The notes beneath the pieces were generated by a model. That model was not told the origin of the DNA and searched no databases. It was given only the letters and a program-made list of their open reading frames with translations. Position numbers and translations under genes: made by a program. 50,267 bases of DNA, taken from SZUA-448 sp964602475. GTDB lineage: Bacteria; Bacillota; Clostridia; Lachnospirales; Lachnospiraceae. This document shows, piece by piece, positions 26,138 through 33,956 of this stretch (within the stretch, counting starts at the first letter, position 1; the number at the start of each line of letters is the position of its first letter). The stretch is taken from positions 1-50,267 of the forward strand of contig CAZRRN010000020.1 of the NCBI GenBank assembly GCA_964602475.1, read 5' to 3'.

Positions 26138-26222
26138 ATTAAAATGATGTACCTACGGGTAGAGAAAAAGTATTTTAATTAGGTGTTTAAGATTAATTTT
26201 TTATTAGAAAAGGGAAAATCAC

Positions 26223-26251
26223 TTGAATAAACAGCCTTCTTCCGATATAGT
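26223..26251 (+). promoter_or_regulatory. Promoter upstream of the TYPKRA coiled-coil gene
   Basis: TTGAAT (26223-26228), 17-nt spacer, TATAGT (26246-26251). The transcript would have a leader of about 110-130 nt that includes two copies of a GGGGAAGATACCCAT-type sequence. Confidence 0.6.
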
Positions 26252-26311
26252 AATCTTGTCGCAGATAACTGCCGAAGCTGTACGAGAAACATATACGGAT
26301 AAGACAGATGC

Positions 26312-26381
26312 GAGGGGAAGATACCCATAAGAAAAAACAAAATCATATGTTGCAAAGGGGGAGATACCCATCGAAAAAAAC
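26312..26381 (+). repeat. Imperfect direct repeat over the ribosome binding site
   Basis: GAGGGGAAGATACCCATAAG with a following A-run (26312-26338) recurs as AGGGGGAGATACCCATCGAA with an A-run (26355-26381), 43 bp apart. The second copy holds the likely RBS and first codons of the next gene. Confidence 0.7.
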
Positions 26382-26387
26382 GTAATT

Positions 26388-27614
26388 GTGACAGACGAAG
26401 ATCAACGACAACTGGGAACGACTTACCCAAAAAGGGCAGCCGGACTCGTAAAAAAGGGTCGGGCAGTGTGGATTAATGCTTCTGAGATTCGTCTAAAGAC
26501 AGAGAAGGCAGCTTCTCACTGTCCGTCCGGCAATGATATATCGGAGGACAATCAAATGAATGAGTTATATTTTAATGCAAAGGAATGGAAACCCAATCCT
26601 GAATGTGAACAGAATGTAGCGGAAAGAACCTTTATCAACAGCACATTCGGTAATCTGAGAGAAATCTATATGCTTGGGAACTGGAATATGACAGGCAGCT
26701 ATACGGAGCTTTTTTCACCGGAATATCATCTTGATAAATGTACCGCTTATCATTTTGTTTTCTGGCTGAATGGCGGAGAAAATGACCGCAGGGATGAAAT
26801 CTGCCAGCTGCAGATTGTATATGACAAAGATTCGGGTAATAAGGATATTTTCAAACTGAACCGGAAGTTCATCTCAGCAGTAAAAAGCTACAAAGGCTGG
26901 TATCTGTACAATATCCCGTTTACCACAGGCGAGAACGAAACCACACAGCTTCAGTTTGCGGTAAAAGGCGCCTATACTTCAATCATGCATGCCGACAGTA
27001 TAGAAAGCTATACTGATTTGCAGAATGAACCGGATGAATTTGAACAGCAGCGCCCTCAGCGACATAATATTGTATTTGAGGAAGGCTGGCCGGCAGACCG
27101 CTGGTATGCGACAGAGCAGCTTAAAAAGCGGAAAGATGGTTCCAAACGTTTTTCTGAAGACTTCAAACGTGGAACAGAAAACTTTGGCGAAAGCATGAAA
27201 GATTTCGGAAAAGACATGGAGGACTTCGGAAAACGAATGTACGAGAAAGTCCGCAGCCGCATGAATCACGGAAGTAAAGAGGAAGACGGAGAATCAGAGA
27301 AATCGGACAGCTTCTATAACTGTGAATGGACAGAAGAGGACAGCAAAGATGTCAGGGAAGCCATGGATGATGCGAAGACTGATGTCAGGGAAGCTGTGGA
27401 GGATGTGAAAGATACCGTTAAGGATGCTGAACAGGCAATGAAGGAAGCCCAGGAATCTATGCAGGATGCGGTGCGTGAGGCTGAGGAAGCGATTAAAGAA
27501 GCTGAGAAAACGATGAAAAAGGCAATGTATGAAGCACAGGAAACAATGCGAAGAGCTGAGGAAGCATCTGGAAAGAGTGCGGATACAGCCAATGTAACAG
27601 TACTGGATAATTGA
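26388..27614 (+). CDS. Uncharacterised protein: TYPKRA N-terminal motif, beta-rich middle, C-terminal coiled coil
   Basis: 408 residues from the GTG at 26388. Residues 10-35 (GTTYPKRAAGLVKKGRAVWI) match a short N-terminal module I recall from many clostridial hypothetical proteins, where it normally starts about six residues earlier. In frame, an ATC at 26370 lies exactly 6 nt after the AGGGGGAG RBS and would give the fuller N-terminus, so the true start may be this non-standard codon. The middle (about 55-240) looks like an all-beta ligand-binding domain. The C-terminal 120 residues are a charged amphipathic helix with heptads such as DVREAVE DVKDTVK DAEQAMK. Function unknown; membrane or surface association is inference. 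Confidence 0.65.
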   Translation: MTDEDQRQLGTTYPKRAAGLVKKGRAVWINASEIRLKTEKAASHCPSGNDISEDNQMNELYFNAKEWKPNPECEQNVAERTFINSTFGNLREIYMLGNWNMTGSYTELFSPEYHLDKCTAYHFVFWLNGGENDRRDEICQLQIVYDKDSGNKDIFKLNRKFISAVKSYKGWYLYNIPFTTGENETTQLQFAVKGAYTSIMHADSIESYTDLQNEPDEFEQQRPQRHNIVFEEGWPADRWYATEQLKKRKDGSKRFSEDFKRGTENFGESMKDFGKDMEDFGKRMYEKVRSRMNHGSKEEDGESEKSDSFYNCEWTEEDSKDVREAMDDAKTDVREAVEDVKDTVKDAEQAMKEAQESMQDAVREAEEAIKEAEKTMKKAMYEAQETMRRAEEASGKSADTANVTVLDN

Positions 27615-27625
27615 TTATTGTAATT

Positions 27626-27666
27626 AAAAAGACATCCCCAAGTGTTAATCCGGGGATGTCTTTTTT
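27626..27666. terminator. Bidirectional terminator between convergent genes
   Basis: AAAAAGACATCCCC / GGGGATGTCTTTTTT, stem core 27631-27639 and 27652-27660 with a 12-nt loop, flanked by A and T runs. Serves the coiled-coil gene (+) and the metallophosphatase gene (-). Confidence 0.9.
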
Positions 27667-27672
27667 CAACAG

Positions 27673-29136
27673 CTAATCAAGTATCAGAATTCGTCCCTCA
27701 ATGCTTCGATCCAGCATAGGGTGAGAGGCGAGATATTCTTCTAGAATATCAATACAGGAAGTGGATACGATTCGGGGAACCTGCAGCTTCATCAGCTCGG
27801 TATATTTAATATCCAGAAAATCTTCGATATTTGCATAATGAAAATTCTGTATGCCAATGGTAAAAATATCATCGGATGTAATCTCTTTATCATTATATGT
27901 AAAGGCCTTTAGTGCATGTTCACTGCGGGAATAAGAGACCTTTAACCCTTTAGAAAACTGGTAGAATTCTGTGGAACCGAGAAATGCTTCATCTCGCAGC
28001 ATGAATAATACCATATGACGCAGCATGTCACCGCTTACCTTAAACATATAAATGCCGTCATCGTAAGGGAAACTTTCCAGAAGGTTTTTGAATTCTACGA
28101 CTGGTCCGAGCTTCGGACAACGGATACTGCCGGAGCCGAGCAGCATAATATCAACTCCAAGGCTTTCTTTGAAAATGTCTGCGAAAAGATTACCGAGTGC
28201 GGTTTCCTTATTTCGCTGCGGATGTTCAAGAATGTGGCTGAACCGCGTAATGATACGTTCATATTTCAGATCGGTTATGTCCTTGTATTTCTTAATCAGT
28301 TTTTCAAGCGTTTCATCATGTACCGAGGTTTTATCATTTATAGGTACAAGCTTCCAGGTATAAGAATCAATGCAGTTTCGCTCAGTATCCACGGTAATGT
28401 CAAATCGGCCGATGTCATTACTGCCGGTTCCGGCATGAGCTATGACGATTCCATTTTCAGTGATAGGCTGTTCCATATAGGTATGGGAATGTCCGCCGAT
28501 AATCAGATCGACACCAAGAGACGGATCCAGAAGAGCTGCAAGTTTTTTATCGGCTTCAATTCCGATATGGGTAAGCAAAACGGTAAAGTCAACGTCAATG
28601 GAACGATAAGCATTGCAGATTTTACGGATTTCACAGGCTGCCTCTTCGGTATCAATAAAGGATCCAACCAGTGAATCCTGTTTGGCCTGTGCCAGAACCT
28701 CCTCTGTAATGATTCCAATAAATAGAATCTTCATTCCGTCGACTGTTAGTATCTGATAGGGAGTAAACAGCCGGGTCCCGGTGGTCTTGACGTAAAGATT
28801 TGCATTTATAATCGGAAAGCGTGCACATTTTTCAATAAATAGCAGGTGAGCGATTCCGTAGTCTACCTCGTGATTGCCGATTGTTACAACATCCGGAGCC
28901 AGAAGATTCATGATTTCAATGGTTGACATTCCTTTATATTCCGAATCAATGACAGAACCCCGGAACATATCGCCGGCAATTGTGTAAAGTACATTGTTCT
29001 CTTCAGAACGGGTTCGGTTGATATAACCGGAAAGAAGAGAAAGTCCGCCGACATTACAGTCTTCAATTTTTTCCGAAAAAAAATCACCATGCAGGTCATT
29101 TGAATGTAATAAGATTAATTTCTTAAGCTTTTTCAT
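27673..29136 (-). CDS. 5'-nucleotidase / UDP-sugar hydrolase family metallophosphatase
   Basis: 487 residues, RBS AGGAGGG 3-4 nt before the ATG. Metallophosphatase motifs HSNDLHGD, AGDMFRG, GNHEVDYG, THIGIEADK and IGGHSHT give the two-metal centre; the C-terminal half (about 300-487) is the 5'-nucleotidase substrate domain (ETALGNLFADIFKE, GSGSIRCP, FPYDDGIYMFKVSG). Most relatives are secreted, but this one begins MKKLKKLILLHSND with no signal peptide, so it should act in the cytoplasm on nucleotides or related phosphoesters. It follows the deacetylase gene by 115 bp. Confidence 0.88.
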   Translation of the reverse strand: MKKLKKLILLHSNDLHGDFFSEKIEDCNVGGLSLLSGYINRTRSEENNVLYTIAGDMFRGSVIDSEYKGMSTIEIMNLLAPDVVTIGNHEVDYGIAHLLFIEKCARFPIINANLYVKTTGTRLFTPYQILTVDGMKILFIGIITEEVLAQAKQDSLVGSFIDTEEAACEIRKICNAYRSIDVDFTVLLTHIGIEADKKLAALLDPSLGVDLIIGGHSHTYMEQPITENGIVIAHAGTGSNDIGRFDITVDTERNCIDSYTWKLVPINDKTSVHDETLEKLIKKYKDITDLKYERIITRFSHILEHPQRNKETALGNLFADIFKESLGVDIMLLGSGSIRCPKLGPVVEFKNLLESFPYDDGIYMFKVSGDMLRHMVLFMLRDEAFLGSTEFYQFSKGLKVSYSRSEHALKAFTYNDKEITSDDIFTIGIQNFHYANIEDFLDIKYTELMKLQVPRIVSTSCIDILEEYLASHPMLDRSIEGRILILD

Positions 29137-29251
29137 ACACCCTCCTCTTATCTATGGAAAATCTATCCTTATCTTAGCACGAATTATATGATTTGTCTTT
29201 CTTTTTTTGTGTATAAGTGAAGTTATTTTTAAGTATTGCGAATACAATATG

Positions 29252-30052
29252 CTAATGACAGGGAAGCTGTCGGCCTTCATGGTCGGTTGTATATTCGCCC
29301 TCCAGCAGCAGGAAAGAGAGAGGAACAATTTCGTAACCTTTCTCCCGGAGTCCGAGAATAACGTCTTCTAATGCATCTGCCGTATATTTTGCACCGTTGT
29401 GCATCAGGATAATAGAACCGTTTCCAAGATGCTTGTGATTCAGAACGCGGCTGACAATAGCGTCAGCTCCGTAATCCTTCCAATCGAGTGAGTCAACATC
29501 CCACTGAATAACTCGGTAATTGCATTCCTCCGTAGCTGTTTTAATCAGTGTATTATTGTAATCACCGTAAGGCGGGCGAAACAGTGTCATGCTAAGACCG
29601 GTCAGCTGTTTTACCTTCTCGTGAGGGGTCATAAGCTCGGTTATGCAGTCGGCTGCGGAAAGTTGTGACATCTGTTTGTGGTTTTCGCTGTGATTTCCAA
29701 GGTCATGTCCGGCAGCTGCAATAGACTTAACATCCTCCGGATATTTTTCAATCCATCCGCCGGTCATAAAAAAAGTCACCTTAACCTGATTGCGTTCCAG
29801 AATTTCCAAGATTCTGGCGGTATCGGCATTTCCCCAGGCAGCATCAAAGGTTAATGATACCTTGGGTGTTTCCGTGTCCGAAGAGCGGTCGACGCAATAA
29901 ATCGGAAGAAGCCGGGTTTCGGCGTGACCATAAATCATTCCTGAAACGATACAGGTTATGATTGCGGTTAATAGTAGTACTGATAAAGGAAACGCAGCAG
30001 CTCGGAAAATAGAAATCAGACGGTCAGACTGCGGGTTGTGCGAAAGGGTCAT
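29252..30052 (-). CDS. Polysaccharide deacetylase (NodB domain, PdaB-like)
   Basis: 266 residues from the ATG at 30050-30052 (GGAG 6 nt upstream; an earlier ATG at 30064 adds four residues). N-terminal membrane anchor (about 18-42) then an extracytoplasmic NodB domain: SLTFDAAWGN (the metal-binding Asp, in the TFDxxWG form common in PdaB-type sporulation proteins), GNHSENHKQM (His pair), FRPPYGDYN and IILMHNG. It should remove acetyl groups from peptidoglycan or another N-acetylated glycan. Confidence 0.9.
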   Translation of the reverse strand: MTLSHNPQSDRLISIFRAAAFPLSVLLLTAIITCIVSGMIYGHAETRLLPIYCVDRSSDTETPKVSLTFDAAWGNADTARILEILERNQVKVTFFMTGGWIEKYPEDVKSIAAAGHDLGNHSENHKQMSQLSAADCITELMTPHEKVKQLTGLSMTLFRPPYGDYNNTLIKTATEECNYRVIQWDVDSLDWKDYGADAIVSRVLNHKHLGNGSIILMHNGAKYTADALEDVILGLREKGYEIVPLSFLLLEGEYTTDHEGRQLPCH

Positions 30053-30238
30053 AATGGTCTCCATTGCTGCGTTACAGAAAAGCAGCCGGCTTTTTACTAC
30101 TATATGAACGATGAAATCAGTTTATACAAAACAATGAGATATGAGAAGGTGAAGAATATAATCATGGTAAGAAGAAAACCACAAGCCGTTAAGGCAAACA
30201 GTGTTGCAACTTGGATTGTACAGAAGAACACATGGATT

Positions 30239-30248
30239 NNNNNNNNNN
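30239..30248. other. Assembly gap (10 N)
   Basis: Ten N bases, a fixed-length placeholder of unknown true size. It abuts a terminator hairpin, so the break is probably caused by that structure or by missing sequence. Coding potential on the left side (an ATG at 30165 followed by 25 codons, starting MVRRKPQAVKANSVATWIVQ) runs into the gap and may be the start of a lost small gene on the plus strand. Confidence 0.95.
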
Positions 30249-30273
30249 ACAGGCTCCGTGAACCGGAGCCTGT
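30249..30273 (-). terminator. Terminator hairpin after the lipoprotein gene, cut by the gap
   Basis: ACAGGCTCCG (30249-30258) / CGGAGCCTGT (30264-30273) with a 5-nt loop. In minus-strand sense it follows the lipoprotein stop by about 25 nt; the expected T tract falls in the N run. Confidence 0.7.
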
Positions 30274-30297
30274 CAGAAAAGTCAGAAGACGATTTGA

Positions 30298-32118
30298 TTA
30301 TTCGATGATTTTCAGCATCATTTCATCCATGTAATAAGGGGTTAAATAAATCGGATTTTTTGTTTCTCCGGTCGTTCCGATCAGAAGCATTCCGTTATCT
30401 ACGCCGTCAACGATTGTTAATTCAGCAACAAGATGAACCCATTCTCCCTTGGCAACGGTTTGAATCAGTGCCTTTTCATACATATCTTCCTGTGTTTCCC
30501 CAGCAGCATTGATTTTATTCTGTCTGTTCCAGATGACAAAATCAACGGTGTCCGGCATGGTTACGTACTCACTATCCTTATACATTACCCATACAGAGAA
30601 TTCAACCTTCTTGCCGACAAGCTGGGAAGCAGGAACACTGTTTGTTGAAGAAAGGCGAAGACCGCAGCCTGCCGAATCATATTCACGGGAACTGACATAA
30701 ACAGATTCACTTCCGACCTTAGCCTCGTCGGTTGCATTGCTGTTTACTGCGTAGTTGAAGGAATTGGCACCATCAAGATAGTTGCCCAGTGCGTTCTCGA
30801 AACTGTTGTAAAATACTACACTGCCGGCTTCAAAAGCGGCACCGGCTGCTTCGTTCGCACCTGTGGTTAAGGAATACTGTGAAGCATCAGCAGAGGAGGT
30901 ATTCTCAGCAGGTGCACCGCCTAAGGTTCCTTCGGCACCGTCAAACAGAATCTGAACGTCATCTAGGATATAACCTGCGGTTGCAGAATCTTCAGATTCA
31001 AAAGAAATAACCGCTTTGGTGGTAGAAGCATCAATTGTAATGGTTCCGGTAATATAAGTCCATTCGCCGGCGGGAACAGCAGAATTGATTCCGATATTGG
31101 TATAGGTTGAAGAGCCTCCGATGCTCTGCTCAAGAGATGATTTGAGGGAAATCGGAGTTGCTTCATTATGTAAAACATAGAAAGATACTTCGACGGACTT
31201 TCCTGCATATACAGAAGCAGCAAGTGTCAACTGCACACCATTCCATGTAGCGGTACGTCCGGACACGGAAAGAGCTTTTCCATCGTGAGTACTGTCAATA
31301 ATTTCAAGGACTTCGGAACCTGCTCTTCCGGTTAAATCATTGCTGCCGTCGTTAAAATCATATTCGAAAGCATCAACAGCAACAACCGGTTCATAACGGG
31401 GTCCAACGGTACTGTCGGTCATATATGCAACCGTTACATTATCAATATAGAAATCAATGGTATTTGTTTCTTCCCAATAAAGGAGTGGTTCTGTAATGTC
31501 GGAAGGAATTGCAATGTAGCCTTCAATAAAGGTCCAGACACCGGAAGGAACGGTTCCGGATGATCTTGTATCTGCCGGCCAGTCGGAACCACCATCAGGT
31601 TTATTCACCTGAAGAGTTGCAGAAATAGTGGTATCAGCGCCGCTTTCCTGATATGCCCAGTAGGATACATAAAGCTCTTTGCCGATTACATTAAATCCAC
31701 CGTTTGCATCAGAATCCTTAATGTTTAAGGATACACCGTGCCAGTTCGAAGAACGGGTAGTAACAAGAATACTGTGATCGCTTTCATAACCAATCTTTCC
31801 CCAAGAAGCACTTCCGTCACCGCGGTTTGAGAAATACAGCGTCTGTGAACGCTCAAAACCATCATAAAAATACATCAGTTCGGAACCGTCAGGAATCTGA
31901 GCGGCTGCTTCACCGTCCGGTATGGGGGTAGCAGTCGGTTCCGGAGTAGCGGTCGGCTCCGGAGTAACAGTTGGAGCAGTGGTAGCAGTCGGAGCAGTTG
32001 TGGCAGTCGGAGCAGTGGTAGCGGTTGGCTCCTGTTCAACCTTGGCTTCACCGCAGGCAGCAAAAGATGCCAGAACAAGTGCACATACAAGCACAAGTGC
32101 CAATACTTTCTTTTTCAT
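30298..32118 (-). CDS. Carbohydrate-binding lipoprotein with three CBM4/9-like modules
   Basis: 606 residues from the ATG at 32116-32118 (RBS GAGGAGG). Signal peptide MKKKVLALVLVCALVLASFA with lipobox FAAC (Cys22 lipidated). Then a linker of TATTAP and TPEPTA repeats, then three beta-sandwich modules of about 150-170 residues, each with a conserved W/G-V-x-L block (SSNWHGVSLNI, RTATWNGVQLTL, YDSAGCGLRLSS) and a closing I/L-D-(D/N)-V strand, in the style of CBM family 4/9/22. No catalytic domain follows. It is probably a surface protein that binds xylan, glucan or host glycans. The ORF also reads upstream to 32226, but that lacks an RBS. Confidence 0.85.
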   Translation of the reverse strand: MKKKVLALVLVCALVLASFAACGEAKVEQEPTATTAPTATTAPTATTAPTVTPEPTATPEPTATPIPDGEAAAQIPDGSELMYFYDGFERSQTLYFSNRGDGSASWGKIGYESDHSILVTTRSSNWHGVSLNIKDSDANGGFNVIGKELYVSYWAYQESGADTTISATLQVNKPDGGSDWPADTRSSGTVPSGVWTFIEGYIAIPSDITEPLLYWEETNTIDFYIDNVTVAYMTDSTVGPRYEPVVAVDAFEYDFNDGSNDLTGRAGSEVLEIIDSTHDGKALSVSGRTATWNGVQLTLAASVYAGKSVEVSFYVLHNEATPISLKSSLEQSIGGSSTYTNIGINSAVPAGEWTYITGTITIDASTTKAVISFESEDSATAGYILDDVQILFDGAEGTLGGAPAENTSSADASQYSLTTGANEAAGAAFEAGSVVFYNSFENALGNYLDGANSFNYAVNSNATDEAKVGSESVYVSSREYDSAGCGLRLSSTNSVPASQLVGKKVEFSVWVMYKDSEYVTMPDTVDFVIWNRQNKINAAGETQEDMYEKALIQTVAKGEWVHLVAELTIVDGVDNGMLLIGTTGETKNPIYLTPYYMDEMMLKIIE

Positions 32119-32213
32119 AATAATCCTCCTCATTATTACACAAGTGTGTAGAAAAACGAAGCTGTTATTTTGATTAATCAATAAAAGCTTTGTTTCTCTG
32201 ATATTACATTGAT

Positions 32214-32242
32214 AATATATCATCATTTGTTTTTTTCGTCAA
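32214..32242 (-). promoter_or_regulatory. Promoter of the CBM lipoprotein gene
   Basis: On the minus strand TTGACG (32237-32242), 17-nt spacer, TATATT (32214-32219). The leader is about 90 nt. The 303-bp gap 32119-32421 also holds the PilZ promoter on the other strand; I see nothing else in it. Confidence 0.68.
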
Positions 32243-32345
32243 TAATACACAGACAGACACGAGAATATTTGTGCAAATAATACAAAAAATAAATGAAACT
32301 ATATTGTAATATGCCTAGTCAAATCTTGCTTTTTTGTTCTGACGC

Positions 32346-32374
32346 TTGTAAATGATAATTCAATATGATATTAT
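32346..32374 (+). promoter_or_regulatory. Promoter of the PilZ gene
   Basis: TTGTAA (32346-32351), 17-nt spacer, TATTAT (32369-32374). It places transcription start about 40 nt before the ATG at 32422, supporting that ATG as the original start. Confidence 0.55.
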
Positions 32375-32421
32375 CAAATTATGTGGTGGTAAATTTCGGG
32401 AATATATGGAGTGTCAGGGTG

Positions 32422-33123
32422 ATGGAGCGGCTTGAAATCAGGCAGATAACAGAAGGCGATTAGGTAGAAATAGAAATACGTCAGCAGGGGCAGAAGCTCC
32501 AGTTTGAGTCGACCGTATTACAGATTGTCGATAACAGCGTCCTAATTACCACAATTATGGTAAACGAAAAAATAGTCGGTTTTCCGGATGATCTGAGAAA
32601 ACGATTTGTATGTAAAGTTGAAGGCAAACCGTATATTTGGGAAAATCCGACAGTCAGATTTGTAAAGTATGACGGGAATCCCTGTCATATGGTAGAGCTG
32701 GAGGGTACCGGAACATATGAGAACCGGAGGCAGGCATTCCGTCTGTTTATCGGTGAAGAGATGGCTATAACACTGCAGAGCGAGGATTCCAAGGAAACAA
32801 TAATGGTACTGGTTCGTGATATCAGTGAGACCGGAATCGGCTTTCTGACAAATAAGGAACTAAAGGAAGGAGACTTGGTTCGTGTTCGGATTAAAACAAA
32901 AGAATATGTGATGAATCTGAATGCAAGAATCCTTAGAAGCAGATATGAGGAAAGTGCCAGAAGTATGCTGTACGGATGTAAATTTACCGATATTGTACCT
33001 AAGCTTTCACAGTATATTATGGAACGACAAAGAGAAAAGATGAAGGTTAACAGTAAGAAAACGCTTACGGGAACTAACAATGAAAATAAAAGAAAAGATG
33101 GTAAAGCGAATGAAATTTACTAA
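32422..33123 (+). pseudogene. YcgR-like PilZ-domain protein, interrupted by an in-frame TAG
   Basis: The frame starts MERLEIRQITEGD at ATG 32422, meets TAG at 32461-32463, then goes on in the same frame with VEIEIRQQGQKLQFESTVLQ and joins the open frame at ATG 32557. The residues on both sides of the TAG fit the N-terminal YcgR domain, so the stop is inside a conserved region. Downstream part (188 residues from 32557) has an intact PilZ domain: NRRQAFR for the RxxxR c-di-GMP motif and DISETGIGF for the D/NxSxxG motif. It may be a pseudogene, a sequencing error, or translated from ATG 32557 (no visible RBS) as a shortened c-di-GMP receptor. The 3' end overlaps dapF by 14 nt. Confidence 0.8.
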
Positions 33124-33955
33124 AATGCAGGGCTGCGGAAATGATTATGTATATCTTAACTGTATCGACAGGGAGCCTGCCGATCCGGCTTCGCTTGCAA
33201 TCAGAGTGAGTGACCGTCATTACGGAATCGGTTCCGACGGACTGATCATGATATGCAGGTCCGAAAAAGCAGATTTTCGTATGGTGATGTATAATGCAGA
33301 TGGTTCCATGGCGGAAATGTGCGGGAACGGAATTCGCTGCTTTGGAAAATATGTCTATGATCATGGACTGACGGATCAAACCTCGCTTTCGGTGGAAACA
33401 CCTGCAGGAATAAAATATCTGACGCTTATGTTTTCTTATATAGGGCGAACCCGTCTGGTCAATGCTGTGACAGTGGATATGGGAATACCGGTGACGGAAG
33501 CAGAGAGTATTCCTGTCACTGCTGCAAAAAGTCCGGTTCTTGGCTATGGGATTACAGTCGGAGACAAAGAGTATCAGATTTCCTGTGCCTCTATGGGAAA
33601 TCCTCATGCAACGGTTTATGTGGAAGATACGGAGAAGATTGATATAGAGACAATCGGACCGCTGTTTGAACATCATCCGGTATTCCCGAAGAGAGTAAAT
33701 ACCGAATTTGTTCAGGTGATTAGCAAAAATAAACTGCGTATGAGAGTATGGGAACGAGGCTCAGGTGAGACCTGGGCATGCGGAACGGGAGCCTGTGCAT
33801 GCGCATATGTCAGCATGCTGAATGGGCTGATCGGAGAAGAAGCAGAAGTCGAAATGCGCGGAGGCACACTGCGGATACGATATGACCGCAATAACGGTCA
33901 TATATTCATGACCGGTCCTGCTGTAACTACCTTTGAAGGTGACTTTTTTGACTGA
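33110..33955 (+). CDS. dapF: Diaminopimelate epimerase
   Basis: 281 residues from the ATG at 33110 (N-terminus MKFTKMQGCGNDYVY, typical); earlier in-frame ATGs at 33080 and 33098 lie inside the PilZ gene. Catalytic cysteines Cys71 (MCGNGIRC) and Cys224 (WACGTGACA) are present. It makes meso-diaminopimelate for lysine and peptidoglycan. No clear RBS: translation probably depends on coupling to the overlapping PilZ frame. The stop lies one base from the stop of the convergent minus-strand gene, with no terminator between. Confidence 0.95.
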   Translation: MKFTKMQGCGNDYVYLNCIDREPADPASLAIRVSDRHYGIGSDGLIMICRSEKADFRMVMYNADGSMAEMCGNGIRCFGKYVYDHGLTDQTSLSVETPAGIKYLTLMFSYIGRTRLVNAVTVDMGIPVTEAESIPVTAAKSPVLGYGITVGDKEYQISCASMGNPHATVYVEDTEKIDIETIGPLFEHHPVFPKRVNTEFVQVISKNKLRMRVWERGSGETWACGTGACACAYVSMLNGLIGEEAEVEMRGGTLRIRYDRNNGHIFMTGPAVTTFEGDFFD

Positions 33956-33956
33956 A

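Noticed and set aside
26179..26430. 83-aa minus-strand ORF in the gap before the TYPKRA gene
   Set aside because: No RBS, overlaps the promoter and start of the plus-strand gene; composition is random.
28015..28674. 219-aa plus-strand ORF opposite the metallophosphatase gene
   Set aside because: Antisense shadow of conserved metallophosphatase codons; composition does not resemble a protein.
30038..30334. 98-aa plus-strand ORF spanning the N run
   Set aside because: The frame crosses a gap of unknown length and overlaps two minus-strand genes; only the part from 30165 to the gap might be real.
32461..32463. Genome-wide recoding of TAG
   Set aside because: TAG ends other full-length genes here (AraC regulator, cysS, rlmB), so it is an ordinary stop.
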